A stretch of DNA of 64,000 nucleotides from CBDFKS01 sp965248905 (GCA_965248905.1 CBDFKS010000007.1:1550001-1614000), one strand, 5' to 3'. Positions 44,167 to 53,428 are shown, numbered from the stretch's first letter. Notes: generated from the letters alone by a model not told the origin. Numbers and translations are program-made.

Positions 44167-45060
44167 TTATATTCTATCTTGCCGAGTAGAAATCAACTCG
44201 GACCGCGAGGCGATGATACTACCCGGCTTTCGCCATTGGGCAAGCACGCCCTTTGAAGGTGAAAGTAGCAACGCTAGAATGAAGAGCCCCGTAGCCACCA
44301 TCACTATACTCGGACCGGAAGGCAGGTCCAGGTGGATAGAGAGATACAGGCCCGCTACGGTAGCCGCCAGGCCTATCACCACCGCCATCGCCATGATGCC
44401 GGGAAGACGCCTGGCCAAGAGGCTCGCCGTCGCTGGAGGGGTTACCAGGAGAGCCAGCACCAGCACAATCCCCACTGTCTTTAGCGCTGCCACGGTGGTT
44501 ATTGCCACTAGCATCGGCAGCAGGTACTGCATCAAACGGACCGGAACCCCTGAGGCGGCGGCCATGGTAGCGTCGTACGAGGAAAATAGCAGCTCCTTGT
44601 AAAACAATGTCACGAGCAGCAGGACAACCGCCGACACCACCCCAATCAGCAGCACCTCGTTCCATGAAGCCGCCAGCACGTTGCCGAACAGGAAGCTAAA
44701 CAGGTCGGCTGTGTAGTTGCTGACCCGGCTCACGATGACGATGCCCAAGGCGAACCCGCCAGCATATACGATGCCAACGGAGGTGTCCAACCGGATATTA
44801 GCGCGGCGACTGATGTAGGTTATGGCTATGGAGGCCGGCACGGCCCAGCCCATGGCCCCCCAAAAAACGCTGCCACCGAAGGCATATGCAGTGGCCATAC
44901 CGGCCAGAGAGGAGTGGGCTACGGCATCCCCCATAAAGGCCAGCCCCTTCAACACCACGAAGGTGCCAACCACCGCACATACCACTGCCGCAAGGCACGC
45001 GGCAATGAACGCACGATGCATAAAGGAATACTGAAGGGGGTCGGCAAATACGTCGATCAT
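44167..45060 (-). CDS. znuB: Zinc/manganese ABC transporter permease (ZnuB-like)
   Basis: A 297-residue ABC-3 family permease with about eight to nine helices. VLKGLAFMGDAVAHSSLAGMATAYAFGG carries the typical cytoplasmic coupling region, and VGIVLVLALLVTPPATASLLARRLPGIMAMAVVIG is family-specific. It is 8 bases after the ATPase gene. With a Zur-type regulator and a three-His solute receptor at the locus, zinc is the most likely substrate. Confidence 0.92.
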   Translation of the reverse strand: MIDVFADPLQYSFMHRAFIAACLAAVVCAVVGTFVVLKGLAFMGDAVAHSSLAGMATAYAFGGSVFWGAMGWAVPASIAITYISRRANIRLDTSVGIVYAGGFALGIVIVSRVSNYTADLFSFLFGNVLAASWNEVLLIGVVSAVVLLLVTLFYKELLFSSYDATMAAASGVPVRLMQYLLPMLVAITTVAALKTVGIVLVLALLVTPPATASLLARRLPGIMAMAVVIGLAATVAGLYLSIHLDLPSGPSIVMVATGLFILALLLSPSKGVLAQWRKPGSIIASRSELISTRQDRI

Positions 45061-45068
45061 GGACTGTG

Positions 45069-45875
45069 CTAATTGCTCCGCTCTACCTCACGGCTGTGGG
45101 TGTGGTGGCGGTAGGCGTAGGCCTGTCCATCCAAATGGACCATCAGCAGATGTGTACCGAAGGTCTCGTTCAAGACCGGCTCCGTTAGCACCTCCTCAGG
45201 TGTCCCATAGGCGACCAGGTAGCGGTTCAGGCAGGCCGCGTGGTGACAGGCAATGGACACACATGACAGATCGTGGGTGCTAAGGATCACCGTGGCGCCT
45301 TCGTCCCTCAGTCGCCTGATGATGTCCAGAAGTTGGTGCTGGGCCGTGGAGTCCAGTCCGGCCAACGGTTCATCAAGCAGGAGCAATCGAGGGCTATCCG
45401 CCAGCGCCCTGGCCAGCAGCACTCGCCGTCGTTGACCTCCGGAGAGCTCACCTATCAACCTCTTTCGCAGGTGGGCCATCCCTACCCTTTCCAGGGCTTC
45501 TTCGGAAGCGCGACGGTCAACCTTTGTTGGCCGCCTTCCCAACCCCAGACGGCCATAGCGGCCCATAAGAGCCACGTCATCCACGGTGACCGGAAAGTCC
45601 CAGTCCACTAGCTCCATTTGAGGCATATAGCCAACCAGAGACCTCTGCGAGCGACTCGGCTCACCAAAAAGCAACACCTCACCGCGCCAAGGCTTCAAAA
45701 GCTCGAGGATCACTTTAAACAAAGTTGATTTACCGGACCCGTTGGGCCCGATAATGCCCATTATTTCACCTTCGGGCACCTGGAGAGTAATATCCTCCAA
45801 GACCACGTCCCCGTTGTAGCCCGCCCACAAGCCCTTAATGTCCAGAACGGCCGTACCGCCGTTTACGTGGCCCAT
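45069..45875 (-). CDS. znuC: Zinc/manganese ABC transporter ATPase (ZnuC-like)
   Basis: A 268-residue ABC ATPase. Walker A is GPNGSGKST, the Q-loop region reads YMPQMELVDWDFPVTVDDV (the VDWDFP run is typical of Mn/Zn importers), the signature is LSGGQRRRVLLARAL, and Walker B is LLLLDEPLAGLD. The C-terminus is His-rich (RHHTHSREVE), which could add a metal-sensing tail. It lies between znuA (28 bases) and znuB (8 bases). Confidence 0.93.
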   Translation of the reverse strand: MGHVNGGTAVLDIKGLWAGYNGDVVLEDITLQVPEGEIMGIIGPNGSGKSTLFKVILELLKPWRGEVLLFGEPSRSQRSLVGYMPQMELVDWDFPVTVDDVALMGRYGRLGLGRRPTKVDRRASEEALERVGMAHLRKRLIGELSGGQRRRVLLARALADSPRLLLLDEPLAGLDSTAQHQLLDIIRRLRDEGATVILSTHDLSCVSIACHHAACLNRYLVAYGTPEEVLTEPVLNETFGTHLLMVHLDGQAYAYRHHTHSREVERSN

Positions 45876-45903
45876 GAGATTCCTATATCCTCCTGTAGCA
45901 GCT

Positions 45904-46914
45904 CTAGCGCAAATATTTGACCAGGCTGTTGGCGTTGAAACGCATCATCTCTATGTAGGTTGGAGCGTTGGCATCCAGGGCATCCGAATAGATGGGCCCA
46001 AGGAGCACATTCGCATCCTTGGCAGCCCGTTCCATCACGTTGGGGCTGAACTGAGGCTCGGCAAACACCGCTGGTATACCCTGCTGCTTGATCCTCTTCA
46101 TTACATCAATTACCCTGCCTGGAGTTACGTCGCTTGCATCATCCGGCACAAAGGCCGAGACCCTCAATCCATAACGGGCTGTGAAATAGCCGAAGGCATC
46201 ATGGAACGTAACCAGATGTCTCCGTGAGTCAGAAATAACGCTTAGCGTGTCGGTTATCTCTCGGTCCAGGGCATTCAGCTGTTCTACGTACGCAAATGCG
46301 TTCTCTCGATACCGCTGAACGCCGGCGGGGTCTACTTGTATGAGCCCATCTCTTATACGCTCGACGTATTGGACCGCGTGCAGGGGGTTCTGCCAGAAAT
46401 GGGGGTCGCCGTGTCTAACGTTATCTTCTTCATCCCGGAATTCGTCACCCTGCTCTTCGACGCCACCCGGGAACGCCAACACCTTTAACGGCTGGATTTT
46501 TAGACTTAGTGATGCCACCAGATGAAAGGCATCCGAGCTCTTGGCACTATTAATGACAGGCTCAAGGAAGTCGTCCAACCCTGAGCCGTTAGAGATGATT
46601 ATTGCGGCCTCGTTTATGGCAATGCTATCTGATGGCGTCGCCTGAAAGGTGTGGATATCCGCACCGGGGGGCACGATAGGCCGTACCTGGACTCTGTCGC
46701 CCCCTACATTTCTCACGAAGTCCGCGAGAATGCCTGTAGTGGTGACCACAGCCAACTTCGATTCGTTAGCGTTCTCAGACTTGGGAGCGGAGCCTCCGTT
46801 ACAGCCCGCCACACACAAAGCTATCAATACCAACAACGAGAGGAGCGTTATAAACGCAGCACCTGCCTTGTCGCGCCTTCCCCGACTTAAAGCTATTTTA
46901 AGACTCGGTATCAT
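45904..46914 (-). CDS. znuA: Zinc-binding lipoprotein (ZnuA-like)
   Basis: A 336-residue cluster A-I solute receptor. The signal peptide has lipobox VAGC near residue 38. Ligand-site elements are PGADIHTFQATP (first His), RHGDPHFWQNP (second) and TFHDAFGYFTARYGL (third His). The third position is His, as in zinc receptors, where manganese receptors carry Glu. A short acidic/His loop (EFRDEEDNVRHGD) precedes the second His. The gene is 49 bases downstream of the zur-like gene. Confidence 0.9.
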   Translation of the reverse strand: MIPSLKIALSRGRRDKAGAAFITLLSLLVLIALCVAGCNGGSAPKSENANESKLAVVTTTGILADFVRNVGGDRVQVRPIVPPGADIHTFQATPSDSIAINEAAIIISNGSGLDDFLEPVINSAKSSDAFHLVASLSLKIQPLKVLAFPGGVEEQGDEFRDEEDNVRHGDPHFWQNPLHAVQYVERIRDGLIQVDPAGVQRYRENAFAYVEQLNALDREITDTLSVISDSRRHLVTFHDAFGYFTARYGLRVSAFVPDDASDVTPGRVIDVMKRIKQQGIPAVFAEPQFSPNVMERAAKDANVLLGPIYSDALDANAPTYIEMMRFNANSLVKYLR

Positions 46915-46962
46915 TTCTAAAACTTATTGAGATAAAGTATCAATTGGGGTCAAAAAAAGAGA

Positions 46963-47424
46963 CTAGGCCACGGAGACAGTAAGAGCAGCACACTTGTCGC
47001 AGCGGCCATATACCTCGAGTCGGTGACCCTCCACCTCGAATCGATGCTGCGATGCCTTATCCTTAAGCATACCGTCGATGTCACATCCCAGAAGGTCCTG
47101 GGACTGACCGCATTCGGTGCATATCAGGTGATGATGGTGCCCTCGGTAGCTCAGCTGATAATGTAAGCTGCCGTCCTCCAGCAGCACTCTGCATAGAATG
47201 CCGGCTTCCTCCAGCAGATTCAGGCATCTGTACACCGTCGCTCGGCCGACCTGAGGAAGAGCCCTGCATAGCTCTTCGGCAGCGAAGGGCTTATCCTTTG
47301 CCGTGACAGCCCTCACCAACGTGCGCCGGGGACCCGTTGATCGATATCCCCGGTCCTCCAGTATCCGTAGGACCTGGTCACCCTTAGAGTAGGCTGTTTG
47401 TCTTTTAGTTCTTATTGATACCAT
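46963..47424 (-). CDS. zur: Fur-family regulator, probably Zur
   Basis: A 153-residue metalloregulator. The winged helix has STGPRRTLVRAVTAKDKPFAAEEL and GRATVYRCLNLLEEAGIL. Metal sites include GHHHHLIC, CTEC and a C-terminal CDKC pair for structural zinc. ATG 47424 (MVSIRTKRQ) follows AGGAAAAGA. A TTG at 47454 in the same frame is possible. Its place directly before znuABC supports a zinc uptake regulator that represses the operon when zinc is sufficient. I could not confirm a Zur box. Confidence 0.88.
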   Translation of the reverse strand: MVSIRTKRQTAYSKGDQVLRILEDRGYRSTGPRRTLVRAVTAKDKPFAAEELCRALPQVGRATVYRCLNLLEEAGILCRVLLEDGSLHYQLSYRGHHHHLICTECGQSQDLLGCDIDGMLKDKASQHRFEVEGHRLEVYGRCDKCAALTVSVA

Positions 47425-47572
47425 GTCTCTTTTCCTAGCTGACTTTACCATCAAGTAGTGTCCCTGTCAATCGAATAGCCAAATTTGCAGGGCCCTTTCG
47501 ATGTAGGAAACACCGATATAGCTGGGAGATGATCAGTTATAGAACGCTTTTCCTTAAGTTTTTTCGAAACCG

Positions 47573-47600
47573 TTGACATATTAGGGATATGTTTGATACA
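47573..47600 (+). promoter_or_regulatory. Promoter for the solute-binding protein gene
   Basis: TTGACA (47573-47578), 16 bases, GATACA (47595-47600). It gives a leader of about 60 bases to the GTG at 47670. Confidence 0.45.
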
Positions 47601-47669
47601 CTCCCGTCAAACTCCCCCAATACAGCCGGAGTTTCTCTATGGATTACGCATATCACATGGAGGTGAGTC

Positions 47670-49544
47670 GTGGTAGGCTTGAGATTTCTTAGGTCAAAAT
47701 CGCTGGTTCTTTTACCCCTCGTAGCGCTCCTTGTGGTGGCAGTAGCCTGCGGTGATGATGCGACGCCGGTACCCCAGGTAATCGAGAAAGAGGTCATAAA
47801 AGAGGTACCTGTAGAGGTCGTTAAAGAGGTACCTGTAGAGGTCATCAAAGAAGTTATCAAAGAGGTACCGGTAGAGGTCGTTAAAGAGGTTATAAAAGAG
47901 GTCATTAAAGAGGTTGTCAAAGAGGTAGAGGTACCCGTGACGGTGCTTGCAGTGGCAACCCCAACCCCAGCGCCGGAAGCAATGATGGCCAAGGTGGAAC
48001 GCCTGCGATTCGTCACCGTAGCGCCCTGGATCGAGATCGTCCTTTCGTGGCAGGGAGGCAGCTTCGGCTCCAACCTGGTAGTGAGGACCCACGCAGAGCC
48101 ACTGATCGAAACGGAGTACAACACTGGAAAGCTTATCCCAGGGCTCGCCACCCGCTGGGAGCAGACCACTCCCGATGCAAAGACCTGGACCTTTAACCTC
48201 CGCGAGGACGTTCCCTTCCATTATGACTGGGGCGAGTTTACAAGCAGAGACGTTGTCCATTCCGCCGTTATGCAGATTACCGAGGGTTTGTCGTCAGATG
48301 CTCGCGTTAATAAGAGTCTGTTTGGCGAAACCTTGGAAGAGGCCGAGCAGAGCTTCGAGACCCCCGATGACCACACAGTCGTCATCAACGCGCTAAGGTC
48401 CGAGGCAGACCTGGACCTACACGCCTCTGCAGCGGCGGGAAACTGGTTACATCATAGCAAAGCCCAATGGGATGCTCAGGGCTTCGAGGGCACCCGGAAA
48501 GAGCCGGCCGGTACGGGCTCTTACAAATTGATAAGACACAGCCCTGGGTTCGGGATCTTATGGGAGGCTGTGGACAAACACTGGAAGAAGTTACCCGACT
48601 TCAAAGAGTTTGAGATGACGTTGGTGCCTGAGGACGCCACCCGAATGGCCATGCTGTTGACCGGGGAAGCTCACATGGTGGAGTTGCCGCGTGACCTCCA
48701 CCAGGGCTTGGTAGCCCAGGGCATGAAGGTTTTTAGCAGTGTGCAACCTGCCAGTCAGACCATGTTTTTGATGGGGCCGGTTTACCGGCCCGATGACGCA
48801 GCACACGACCCCGACGATCCCTTTAACAATGTCTTGGTCCGTGAGGCGATCAATCGAATCATACCTAGGGACGAGATCCAGAACAAAATATTCAAAGGGG
48901 TAGGAGAACCTGTTTACGTCTGGGGATATCGCCCAAACTTAGTAGGATGGAGCGAGAGATGGAAGAACGAGTTCGACGAGAAATACGGATACAACCCAGA
49001 GCGTGCCAAAGAGCTCTTGGCCGAAGCCGGTTACGAGAATGGATTTAAGACCGATATAACACTTGCGCTCTTTGCTGGTTTCCCTGAGATACCCCAGTTG
49101 GCTGAGGCGCTGTTCACTTGGATGAATGATATTGGGATAGACGTATCGATAAGGGAAACGGATTCTGGCCGCCTTATAACTTCGGCGAGGGGCAGGACCG
49201 TCAATAACACAATTTGGGCCATGCGGACTGGACAGAATACCTCTCCCGGAACTACCTTGCGTTTTTACAACGTGAGCCCACCGTTGGGGAGCATTACCTC
49301 TTTGGAAGACAAAGTGTTAGACGACTTGTACACCCGGTGGCTGAACTCACCAAATAAGTCTGTACGGGATCAACTTCTAACCGAGATCGGTGACTGGAAG
49401 TTCGATAACTACGCGGAAGCTCCCTTGTTTTGGGTACCCAGCCAGGTGGTCGCCGACCCCAAGGTGGTCGCCGATTATACCTGGCCTGGGACGATCGATG
49501 CGGGGTTTGACCACTTCGAGTATGTGGTCGCAGCCCAGGGGTAG
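47670..49544 (+). CDS. Family 5 ABC solute-binding lipoprotein (peptide/nickel type), orphan
   Basis: A 624-residue extracytoplasmic receptor of the DppA/OppA/NikA family. It has signal peptide and lipobox VAVACGDD (Cys near 27). Next come about 50 residues of charged repeat built from KEV(I/V) and PVEV units, which likely form an extended stalk. The SBP_bac_5 body follows: NTGKLIPGLATRWEQ, TWTFNLREDVPFHYDWGEFTSRDVVHS, GTGSYKL and VREAINRIIPRDEI. GGAGGTG is the ribosome site. No permease or ATPase genes flank it, so it must use a transporter encoded elsewhere. Three amidohydrolase genes follow convergently. Confidence 0.9.
   Translation: MVGLRFLRSKSLVLLPLVALLVVAVACGDDATPVPQVIEKEVIKEVPVEVVKEVPVEVIKEVIKEVPVEVVKEVIKEVIKEVVKEVEVPVTVLAVATPTPAPEAMMAKVERLRFVTVAPWIEIVLSWQGGSFGSNLVVRTHAEPLIETEYNTGKLIPGLATRWEQTTPDAKTWTFNLREDVPFHYDWGEFTSRDVVHSAVMQITEGLSSDARVNKSLFGETLEEAEQSFETPDDHTVVINALRSEADLDLHASAAAGNWLHHSKAQWDAQGFEGTRKEPAGTGSYKLIRHSPGFGILWEAVDKHWKKLPDFKEFEMTLVPEDATRMAMLLTGEAHMVELPRDLHQGLVAQGMKVFSSVQPASQTMFLMGPVYRPDDAAHDPDDPFNNVLVREAINRIIPRDEIQNKIFKGVGEPVYVWGYRPNLVGWSERWKNEFDEKYGYNPERAKELLAEAGYENGFKTDITLALFAGFPEIPQLAEALFTWMNDIGIDVSIRETDSGRLITSARGRTVNNTIWAMRTGQNTSPGTTLRFYNVSPPLGSITSLEDKVLDDLYTRWLNSPNKSVRDQLLTEIGDWKFDNYAEAPLFWVPSQVVADPKVVADYTWPGTIDAGFDHFEYVVAAQG
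47784..47938 (+). repeat. Coding low-complexity repeat (GAGGT-A/C-CTGTAGAGGTC units)
   Basis: Short imperfect units such as AAAGAGGTACCTGTAGAGGT and AAAGAGGTCATTAAAGAGGT are repeated in tandem. They encode the KEVPVEV/KEVIKEV stalk of the solute-binding lipoprotein. Such tracts change length easily by slippage in whole codons. Confidence 0.8.
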
Positions 49545-49600
49545 CCGAGCGCTCGCGTCGCCGGGTATCAAAGAAAAAACCAGTCCTTCGATATGAGAAC

Positions 49601-49640
49601 ATAATGGCCCGTCTAAGGTTAACCTTAGACGGGCCATTAT
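49601..49640. terminator. 40-base perfect palindrome, bidirectional terminator
   Basis: ATAATGGCCCGTCTAAGGTT is followed immediately by its exact reverse complement, ending CCATTAT. It lies between the convergent solute-binding protein and amidohydrolase genes, 56 and 18 bases from their stops. The RNA hairpin would have a minimal loop. It has no long T tract. Confidence 0.7.
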
Positions 49641-49658
49641 TAGTAGCGACCAGAGGTG

Positions 49659-50771
49659 TTAGTCGAAGTGGTACAGCCTGGCCGTGTTTTCTCCCACGAT
49701 TTTGGCCTTCTCGTCTTCCGGTACGTCAGCCATGATCTGTTCGATGATCTCCCGGGACTTGGGGAAGGTGGACTCGGCGTGGGGATAGTCTGACCCCCAA
49801 AGCAGGTTGTCCACCCCGATGTGCTCCCGTAGCTGGATGCCCAGATTGTCTTCCTGGAACCCGATAAACACATTGTTACGGAAGAAGTCGCTGGGGAGCA
49901 TATTGTTATTGAATCGCTTGCCATGGACGCCTGCGGCCCTCTCCACGTAGAAGCTGTCCATCCTCTCCATGAAGAATGGGGCCCACGCCACCTCGAACTC
50001 CACCACTCCAACCTTGAGCTTGGGATAGCGCTCGAAGACCCCTGAGAAGATCATGCTGTTGACACACTGCCGAGGATCGAAATCTCTGTTGGGGAAAAAG
50101 AATACATCCTGCTCTGAGCCGGCAATGTCCGTCCCCGGAACCCAGCGTATTGTGGCCGTATGGAGGCTAAGGGGCATATCGAGGTCCTGGGCCGCAGCCC
50201 ACAAACGCTCGTAGGCGTTGTGATGGTAGGGCTCCCTGGGGCGCACAGATATCATGGCCCCTGCAAGTCCCATTTTCGCCGACCGCTCCAGCTCCCTTAC
50301 GCCGTCATCCACATCATCAACGTTGACCATGGCGATGCCCTTCAGAAGCTTGGGGTAGGGCTGACAGAACTCCGCTACGTGCTCGTTATAGGCCCTGAAC
50401 ACCGCCGAAAGCATGTCGCTGGCAGCAATCCTTCTCCACAGCGACAGTCCCTGGGATGGATACAGCAGCCCTCCGGAAACGCCGTCCTTCTCCATGTCCT
50501 TCACATGCTCGTGGGGGTCCAGCCCTCCGAGGGGCACGGCATCCATACTGGTCGCTCGGCTGAGTTGTTCCGGGTCCTCGAACCTTAACCCCGCCTGAGA
50601 GTTGATACCGATGTTTCCGAAGGCTACGTCATCGCAGTACCACTGATCCCCCTCCTCTTCGTGGATGAGACGAGGGCCTCGTTCTTTGAACTTCGGATCA
50701 AGCCGTTTCTCCCACAGGTCTGCGGGCTCGATGATGTGGGAATCCGACGATATAACCTTATAAGTAGACAT
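49659..50771 (-). CDS. ACMSD-like amidohydrolase, copy 1 of 3
   Basis: A 370-residue amidohydrolase-family 2 protein, a TIM-barrel metal-dependent decarboxylase/hydrolase type. The N-terminal metal motif reads DSHIIEPADLWEKR, with DxHxxE instead of the usual HxH. PLSLHTATIRW supplies the next His, and VGVVEFEVAWAPFF and LLWGSDYPHAEST carry the late Asp and His. ATG 50771 is chosen because AAAGGAG lies at 9 bases. An in-frame ATG at 50816 lacks a site. Two paralogues with the same motifs follow upstream on the same strand, each with its own ribosome site. Confidence 0.88.
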   Translation of the reverse strand: MSTYKVISSDSHIIEPADLWEKRLDPKFKERGPRLIHEEEGDQWYCDDVAFGNIGINSQAGLRFEDPEQLSRATSMDAVPLGGLDPHEHVKDMEKDGVSGGLLYPSQGLSLWRRIAASDMLSAVFRAYNEHVAEFCQPYPKLLKGIAMVNVDDVDDGVRELERSAKMGLAGAMISVRPREPYHHNAYERLWAAAQDLDMPLSLHTATIRWVPGTDIAGSEQDVFFFPNRDFDPRQCVNSMIFSGVFERYPKLKVGVVEFEVAWAPFFMERMDSFYVERAAGVHGKRFNNNMLPSDFFRNNVFIGFQEDNLGIQLREHIGVDNLLWGSDYPHAESTFPKSREIIEQIMADVPEDEKAKIVGENTARLYHFD

Positions 50772-50970
50772 GGCTTGATTCTCCTTTTGCTCTTCGATCT
50801 GGTCCGGTAGGGACATCTGGTGACCTTGGTGCTCTTGCTATTCTTGCCTTTTAGTTTGGAAATACTGAAACGCGCTAACCATCATCTATATTCGACTATA
50901 TTCGTACTATGAACGAATTGGACATGCGCTCTACGTAGGATATGGCCTGAGATGTATAAAAGATAACATA

Positions 50971-51004
50971 AGCCGCAGGCTGTATCAAGGGTCTGCCTGC
51001 GGCT
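50971..51004. terminator. Hairpin terminator after amidohydrolase copy 2
   Basis: AGCCGCAGGC (50971-50980) pairs with GCCTGCGGCT (50995-51004) around 14 bases. It lies just beyond the 3' end of the second amidohydrolase on the minus strand, followed there by TTATGTTATCTTTT. The remaining gap up to copy 1's start should carry copy 1's promoter. Confidence 0.6.
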
Positions 51005-51037
51005 ATCGGAATTCCTGGGTAATCAGCGAAGTGGACG

Positions 51038-52153
51038 CTAATTGAAATGATAGAGCTTCGCGGTATTTCCTCCAGCGATTTTCGCCTTTTCCTCCTCGGG
51101 TACGTTCGAAAGAATCTGGTCTATGATCTCCCGAGATTTGGGGAACGTCGACTCGGCGTGGGGGTAGTCCGAGCCCCAAAGCAGACCGTCTACCCCTATG
51201 TGGTGGCGCAACTCTATGCCCAGGTCATCCTCCTGAAAGCCGATGAAAATGTTGCTACGGAAGAAGTCACTGGGGAGCGCCCCATTCTTGAATCGCTTTC
51301 CGTGTACCCCCGACGCCCGCTCTCCATAGAAGCCGTCCATCCTCTGCATGAAGTAAGGCGCCCATGCGATTTCGAACTCCACAACGCCTACCTTTAGTTT
51401 AGGATAGCGTTCGAACACCCCTGAAAAGATCATTGAGTTCACACATTGACGCGCATCGTACTCCCTGTTGGGAAAATCAAACGGGTCTTGGCCCACGATG
51501 TTGCGGGGGTCGGTTCCCGGCATCCAACGCTCGGTCCCTGTATGAAGGCTAAGGGGCATATCCAGTTCCTGGGCGGCAGCCCACAACCGGTCATAACCGG
51601 GATGGTCGTATCGCAATATGGGACGCACTGATATCATTGCACCAGCCAGCCCTATGTCCGCCGCCCGTTCCAGCTCTCCAACACCATCCGCTATGTCGTC
51701 CACGTTGATCGTGGCAATGCCCTTGAGCCACTTGGGATGGGCATTACAAAACTCGGCCAGATGATCGTTGTAGGCTCGGAAGATCGCGGACAGGAGGTCG
51801 CTTGCGGGTACCCTGCTCCATAGGGTTAATCCCTGGGACGGATAAAGCACGCCTCCCGAAACCCCGTCCTTCTGCATATCCTTGACGTGCTCGTCGGGAT
51901 CAATACCTCCCAGAGGGACGGTGTCCATGCTGCCTTCACGGGTAAGTTTCTCCGGGTCCTCGAAGCGGACTCCCGCCTGCTGATTGATACCGATGTTTCC
52001 AAAGGGTACGCCATCGCAGTACCACTGGTCGCTGTTTCCTTGGCGAAAAATGCGAGGAGCCCTATCTTTGAATTTGCGGTCAATGCGCTTTTCCCACAGA
52101 TCCTCAGGCTCAATGATGTGAGAATCAGATGATAGTACAGTGTAGTTTGCCAT
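51038..52153 (-). CDS. ACMSD-like amidohydrolase, copy 2 of 3
   Basis: A 371-residue paralogue of the first copy with the same landmarks: SSDSHIIEPEDLWEKR, VPLGGIDPDEHVKDMQKDGVSGG, PLSLHTGTERW, VGVVEFEIAWAPYF and LLWGSDYPHAEST. It starts at ATG 52153 with GGGAG at about 8 bases. An ATG at 52159 overlaps this site. Separation by a terminator from copy 1 suggests independent expression. The substrate is unknown and may differ among copies, because the loop after the SLHT motif is the most variable part. Confidence 0.88.
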   Translation of the reverse strand: MANYTVLSSDSHIIEPEDLWEKRIDRKFKDRAPRIFRQGNSDQWYCDGVPFGNIGINQQAGVRFEDPEKLTREGSMDTVPLGGIDPDEHVKDMQKDGVSGGVLYPSQGLTLWSRVPASDLLSAIFRAYNDHLAEFCNAHPKWLKGIATINVDDIADGVGELERAADIGLAGAMISVRPILRYDHPGYDRLWAAAQELDMPLSLHTGTERWMPGTDPRNIVGQDPFDFPNREYDARQCVNSMIFSGVFERYPKLKVGVVEFEIAWAPYFMQRMDGFYGERASGVHGKRFKNGALPSDFFRSNIFIGFQEDDLGIELRHHIGVDGLLWGSDYPHAESTFPKSREIIDQILSNVPEEEKAKIAGGNTAKLYHFN

Positions 52154-52315
52154 CCTCATATCTCCCTTGATGCACTAAGGTGAGTTATCACTTGAGACAC
52201 ACGAGGCTTATGATGGGTACCGACGGGAATTAGATGCATCGGCGTCATGCTTTTACAAGAGCAGAAGAATTCCGCCAGGCTTTGGAGATTATTTCCAAGG
52301 GTGGGTCTTAGGCCA

Positions 52316-53428
52316 TTAGTTGAAGTGATATAGCTTGGCCGTGTTCCCTCCGACTATTCTGGCCTTTTCTTCTTCAGGCACACCCTGCAGTATCCGCTCT
52401 ATGATCTCTCGCGATTTCGGATAGGTAGACTCGGCGTGAGGGTAGTCAGACCCCCAAACAAGGCAGTCCTGCCCCAATGAATCACGAGTCTGTATACCCA
52501 GATCGTCCTCCTGGAAGCCGATGAATACGTTGCTGCGGAAGTAGTCGCTGGGTATCATGCCTGCCTTTAACCGGTTGCCGTGCACTCCAGCCGCTCGTTC
52601 TGAGTACCAGATGTCCAGCCTTTGAAGGAAATAAGGAGCCCACGCTACCTCGAACTCCACTGCGCCAACCTTCAGCTTCGGATATCGCTCGAAGACCCCT
52701 GAAATAATGATGTCCGCAATGCACTGGCGAACATCGAAATCGCCGTTTACCAACACCGTGTGGTCTTCCAGTGCGAGGTCCATCTGCACGCCTGGCCGCC
52801 AACGATTGGTGCCGATATGCAGGCTGAGGGGCATCCCCAGGTCTTGAGCCGTAGCCCACAATCGCTCATACGCAGGATGGCTGTAGCGCAGCATGGGCTT
52901 TGTGGCGATCATAGCCCCTGACAACCCCATTTTAGCCGCTCGATTTAGCTCGGAAACACCGTCTTCCACATCGTCGACGTTCACCAGGCCTATTCCTTTT
53001 AGACGATCTGGGTAAGGCTGGCAGAACTCGGCGATATAGTCGTTGTAGGCCCTGAATACGGCTGAAAGGAGATCACTGGCAGGAATCCTGTCCCACAAGG
53101 TCAAGCCCTGTGATGGATAGAGCACTCCACCGGTGATGCCATCAACGTCCATCTCTTTGACATGCACGTGGGGGTCTAACCCACCCATCGGCGCGTCGGC
53201 CATGCTGCCACTCAAGGTCAGCTTTTCGGGCGCCTCGTATCGCAGCCCTGCCTGCTGGTTATCGCCTATGACACCAAAAGGCACTCCGTCACAGTACCAC
53301 TGGTCCATATCTCCCTCGTGCTCAAGATGGGGAGCGCGGTCTCTGAACTTTGGGTCTATTCGCTTCTCCCAGAGGTCCGCCGGTTCGATAATATGGGAAT
53401 CCGATGACCAAACTTCATAGGAACTCAT
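52316..53428 (-). CDS. ACMSD-like amidohydrolase, copy 3 of 3
   Basis: A 370-residue paralogue, the most divergent of the three in the middle part (GTNRWRPGVQMDLALEDHTV instead of the PNRDFDPRQ context). It keeps SSDSHIIEPADLWEKR, PLSLHIGTNRW, VGAVEFEVAWAPYF and LVWGSDYPHAEST. An AGGAGGGC ribosome site is present. It lies furthest upstream on the minus strand, with about 160 bases before copy 2. The array appears to be two successive local duplications. Confidence 0.88.
   Translation of the reverse strand: MSSYEVWSSDSHIIEPADLWEKRIDPKFRDRAPHLEHEGDMDQWYCDGVPFGVIGDNQQAGLRYEAPEKLTLSGSMADAPMGGLDPHVHVKEMDVDGITGGVLYPSQGLTLWDRIPASDLLSAVFRAYNDYIAEFCQPYPDRLKGIGLVNVDDVEDGVSELNRAAKMGLSGAMIATKPMLRYSHPAYERLWATAQDLGMPLSLHIGTNRWRPGVQMDLALEDHTVLVNGDFDVRQCIADIIISGVFERYPKLKVGAVEFEVAWAPYFLQRLDIWYSERAAGVHGNRLKAGMIPSDYFRSNVFIGFQEDDLGIQTRDSLGQDCLVWGSDYPHAESTYPKSREIIERILQGVPEEEKARIVGGNTAKLYHFN

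Noticed and set aside
47784..47938. Tandem short repeats considered as CRISPR
   Set aside because: The units are imperfect, have no spacers, keep the reading frame and encode a charged stalk.
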